Shown here: in pieces, positions 61,606 to 64,000 of the stretch
How positions within the stretch are numbered: the first letter of the stretch is position 1
Layout of the letters: each line of letters begins with the position of its first letter
Source of the DNA: Streptomyces xantholiticus
Lineage (GTDB): Bacteria; Actinomycetota; Actinomycetes; Streptomycetales; Streptomycetaceae
Assembly: GCF_014651015.1 (NCBI RefSeq)
Contig: NZ_BMWB01000013.1
Span: 62,001-126,000, forward strand
Length of the DNA: 64,000 bases
Reading direction: 5' to 3'
The notes under the pieces: generated by a model
What the model saw: only the letters and a program-made list of their open reading frames with translations
Databases searched by the model: none
Told to the model about the DNA's origin: nothing
Program-made: the position numbers and the translations under genes

Positions 61606-61730
61606 CCTCCGCGCACGACAGCACCGGCTCCGCCGTGGGGTGATTCCTCCGCGGGGCCGGTGCCGTGCGCCGGGTGTACTGGTGGGTGGCCGGATGGGCG
61701 CGCGCATCCGTGTCGGTCGGGACCTTTCGT

Positions 61731-62657
61731 TCAGCGGGTGACCAGCAGGCCACGGCTGCGCAGCACCCGCCGCTCCAGCGGGCTGAAGATCAGCAGATCG
61801 ATGGCGATCCCGACGAGCAGGATCAGGAAGATGGCCAGGAACACCTGCGCCATGCTGGCGTTGTTCCGTCCGTTCTCCAGCAACTGGCCAAGGCCGACGC
61901 CCAGATCGGGCGAGGAGGCGATGATCTCGGCGGCCATCAGTGACCGCCAGGAGAACGCCCAGCCCTGCTTCAGTCCGGCGAGGTAGCCGGGGAGCGCGCC
62001 CGGCATCACGATGTGCCAGGCCTCGCGCAGTCCGGTCGCGCCCAGCGTCCGCCCGGCTCGCAGGAACAGGGGTGGGATCTGGTCGATGCCCGCGACGAGG
62101 CCGTTGGCGATGGACGGGACTGCGCCGAGCAGGATCACGGCGTACATCATCGAGTCGTTCAGGCCCAGCCAGATCACGGCCGGCGGCACCCAGGCCACGG
62201 ACGGCAGCGACTGGAGGCCGGCCAGGATGGGGCCGATGGCCGCCCGGACGAACCTCACCCGGGCGACCAGCAGGCCGAGCGGCGTACCGATGGCGAGCGC
62301 CATCAGGAAGCCGAGCAGGCCGCGCGACACGGATGTCCAGATGTAGTCGAGAAGGGTGCCCTGGAGCCAGGCGTCGATGACCTCGTCCCATACCGCGGAC
62401 GGCGAGGGAAGTTTGTAGTCGGGTGCCGCCCCGGCCCCCACCAGTAGTTGCCAGACCACCAGCACCAGTGCGATGGCGGTGATGGGCGGCAGTGCCTTGC
62501 GTACCAGGGTCTCGCGCAGCGGCGTACGGGCGGCCTGTACCGATTCCAGTGCGTCGAGCCCTGCCTCCAGCCCCGCCAGATCGTGCGTGTCCTGGGGCTC
62601 CCCGGCCGCCGACGAGCCGTCCCCCTTGGCGTCGACGCCGGTGTCAGTGCTGGCCAT
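61731..62657 (-). CDS. sulfonate/NitT-TauT-type ABC transporter permease
   Basis: A 308-aa BPD-type permease with an acidic 45-residue N-terminus and six membrane segments. SsuC/TauC-type features are ILAGLQSLPSVAWVPPAVIW and the EAA loop RAGRTLGATGLREAWHIVMP. It imports sulfonates or a related sulfur source together with the overlapping ATPase and the binding protein. In Streptomyces genomes I know, this trio precedes the cysN-cysD-cysC-cysH sulfate-assimilation genes, which would lie to the right of the window. Confidence 0.9.
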   Translation of the reverse strand: MASTDTGVDAKGDGSSAAGEPQDTHDLAGLEAGLDALESVQAARTPLRETLVRKALPPITAIALVLVVWQLLVGAGAAPDYKLPSPSAVWDEVIDAWLQGTLLDYIWTSVSRGLLGFLMALAIGTPLGLLVARVRFVRAAIGPILAGLQSLPSVAWVPPAVIWLGLNDSMMYAVILLGAVPSIANGLVAGIDQIPPLFLRAGRTLGATGLREAWHIVMPGALPGYLAGLKQGWAFSWRSLMAAEIIASSPDLGVGLGQLLENGRNNASMAQVFLAIFLILLVGIAIDLLIFSPLERRVLRSRGLLVTR

Positions 62658-63441
62658 GACGGCGGATCTCCCTACGCAGTTCTTCGGTGATCTCGACGGA
62701 CAGCTCGGCGACCGCGCTGTCCTCGATACGGCGCGGTTGCGGAATGCCGACGTTCCACTCCCGGGCGAGACGGCCCGGCCGCGAGGACAGCAGCACCACC
62801 CGCTGCGCCAGCTTCACTGCCTCCCGCACGTTGTGCGTGACGAACAGCACCGACAGTCCCGTCTCCCGCCAGATGCGGGTCAGTTCGTCGTGCAGGACGT
62901 CACGGGTGATCGCGTCCAGTGCGGCGAACGGCTCGTCCATCAGCAACAGCCGGCTGTCCTGGGCGAGCGCCCGAGCCAGTGCGACGCGCTGACGCATACC
63001 ACCCGACAGTTCGTGCACCCGCTTGCGGTGCGCGCCTTGCAGCCGTACGAGTTCCAGCAGCCGTTCCGCCTCCTGCCGGCGCTCCGCTTTGGCGATGCCG
63101 CGCAGCTTCAGAGCGAGTTCGATGTTCTTGCCCGCGGTCAGCCATGGGAACAGCGCGTGCTCCTGGAACATCAGGGCGGGTCGGCCGTCCGTGTCGATCG
63201 ACCCGGCGGAGGGCAGGTCCAGTCCCGCGAGCAGGTTGAGCAGGGTCGACTTACCGCAGCCGGAAGCCCCCAGGAGGGTGACGAACTCACCCGGAGCGAC
63301 ATCGAGCGTGATGTCGTCCAGCACGAGCTGCTGTCCGCCGGGCGTGCCGGGGGCGGGGAAGGACTTCGAGACATGCTCGATACGGGCGGCGTGCGTCACC
63401 GCCGTGGCGTCCGCGGCAGCCTTGGCGATCGTGGTGGCCAT
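62644..63441 (-). CDS. sulfonate/NitT-TauT-type ABC transporter ATP-binding protein
   Basis: A 265-aa ATPase: Walker [15 protein letters not shown]-loop MFQEHALFPWLT, signature LSGGMRQRVALARAL, Walker B LLMDEPFAALD, H-loop VTHNVREAV. ATG 63441 is fixed by a near-perfect AGGAGGTGA 6 nt upstream; a longer frame exists but is not needed. Its end overlaps the permease start by 14 nt. Confidence 0.92.
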   Translation of the reverse strand: MATTIAKAAADATAVTHAARIEHVSKSFPAPGTPGGQQLVLDDITLDVAPGEFVTLLGASGCGKSTLLNLLAGLDLPSAGSIDTDGRPALMFQEHALFPWLTAGKNIELALKLRGIAKAERRQEAERLLELVRLQGAHRKRVHELSGGMRQRVALARALAQDSRLLLMDEPFAALDAITRDVLHDELTRIWRETGLSVLFVTHNVREAVKLAQRVVLLSSRPGRLAREWNVGIPQPRRIEDSAVAELSVEITEELRREIRRHGQH

Positions 63442-63479
63442 GGTCGTCACCTCCTGGGGACTCATCGGGTCGGTTGTCG

Positions 63480-64000
63480 TTACTGGGCGCCGAGACCGGC
63501 GTCGCCGACCTCGTTCTTGCCCTCGGCCTTGAGGACCTTGTTGAGCGGTGCGAGGTCGTAGATGCCCTTCAGGTCGGGCTTCTCCAGCAGACCGGCCTTG
63601 ACCGCGTGCTCTGCTTCGGTGCTGAGGGTGGAGGCCAGCGGGTCGTCGAGGAAGGTGATGGACTTCCAGGCCGGGTCGATGACCTCGGCGGGCAGGGCCT
63701 TGCCCGACTCCTTCTTCAGCGCCGCGTTCGCGGAAGCCTTCGCCTTCTCCGGGTTGGCGTTGATCCACTCGTTGGTCTTCACCGAGCCCCGCAGCACGGC
63801 CTCGACGACGTCCGGGTGCTCCGTGAGGAACTTCTGCGACACGATGATGTTCGTGATCACGAACTTCTTGTCGGGCCACAGGTCGGCCTCGTCGAGGAGG
63901 ACCTTCGCGCCCTCGGCGACCAGCTTGGACGCGGTCGGCTCCGGCACCCAGGCGCCGTCGATGGAACCGGCCTTGTAGGCGTCCGGGGCGATCTTGTTGT
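63480..64000 (-). CDS. sulfonate/NitT-TauT-type ABC transporter substrate-binding protein (N-terminus outside window)
   Basis: The C-terminal ~173 codons of an SsuA/NrtA-like binding protein: GSIDGAWVPEPTASKLVAEG, VSQKFLTEHPDVVEAVLRG, and a C-terminus ending LKGIYDLAPLNKVLKAEGK. The APDAYKAGSIDGAWVPEP segment is characteristic of aliphatic-sulfonate binding proteins. The start and signal peptide lie beyond the right edge. It is the first gene of the minus-strand transporter operon, 38 nt before the ATPase. Confidence 0.88.
   Translation of the reverse strand, partial: NKIAPDAYKAGSIDGAWVPEPTASKLVAEGAKVLLDEADLWPDKKFVITNIIVSQKFLTEHPDVVEAVLRGSVKTNEWINANPEKAKASANAALKKESGKALPAEVIDPAWKSITFLDDPLASTLSTEAEHAVKAGLLEKPDLKGIYDLAPLNKVLKAEGKNEVGDAGLGAQ

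Overview
This window is high-GC actinobacterial DNA and almost certainly Streptomyces. The evidence is the gene content: sepH, the cutRS two-component pair, DUF4193/DUF3093/DUF3710/DUF3159 proteins, a dut-containing cluster, paired TrkA proteins beside a KimA-like permease, strong third-position GC, GTG starts and frequent ATGA overlaps. No rRNA, tRNA, CRISPR array, insertion sequence or recombinase gene was recognised. All calls come from reading the sequence; no database search was run.

Region 1 (1 to about 26.7 kb) reads as conserved core chromosome. In order it holds the end of thymidine kinase, a double-glyoxalase protein, a rhodanese-type sulfurtransferase, sepH, a sugar-lactone oxidase/MFS pair, ferrochelatase and inositol monophosphatase, cutRS, a run of small conserved actinobacterial genes (DUF4193, EcsC-like, DUF3093, thioesterase, dut, DUF3710), a KdpD/KdpE pair without kdpFABC, OB-fold and DUF3159 genes, and two TrkA proteins divergent from a KimA-like K+ permease. 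It ends with a TrmA/RumA-type RNA methyltransferase gene. Two decayed genes sit here: a sigma-factor C-terminus antisense upstream of kdpD, and a PAP2 phosphatase fragment.

Region 2 (26.7 to 60.5 kb) is the unusual part. The last codons of the methyltransferase gene and the bases just after its stop recur further on. There is a 40-bp perfect copy at 38.4 kb, a diverged copy at 47.8 kb, and the short post-stop core TCTGACCTGCGGTTTC at 45.0 and 60.5 kb. Paired TGACGCTC repeats lie inside both ends of the first segment and at the start of the second. I read this as tandem accretion of integrative islands at an attachment site in the 3' end of the methyltransferase gene, with no integrase left in view. 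Module A-B carries a catabolic unit: BKACE enzyme, acetoacetyl-CoA synthetase, two TauD-type dioxygenases, acyl-CoA ligase, quinone oxidoreductase, hydrolase, MFS carrier and an AraC regulator with two matching candidate operators. Module B-D carries a DHA2-type exporter, a GH15 glucanase/trehalase and a vapBC toxin-antitoxin pair. Module D-C carries a membrane protein, a DUF6325 protein and a SHOCT protein. Module C-E carries a MacB-type ABC system with a NarL-type two-component system, then a GntR-controlled operon: ferredoxin, a NitT/TauT-type ABC transporter and an AprA-like flavoprotein fused to HEAT repeats.

Region 3 (60.5 to 64 kb) contains decayed cysteine dioxygenase and rhodanese genes, followed by a second NitT/TauT-type (sulfonate-like) ABC transporter whose binding-protein gene runs off the right edge. 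The right third of the window therefore has a sulfur-compound theme; the middle has an acetoacetate/beta-keto acid theme; the left third is housekeeping plus K+ homeostasis.
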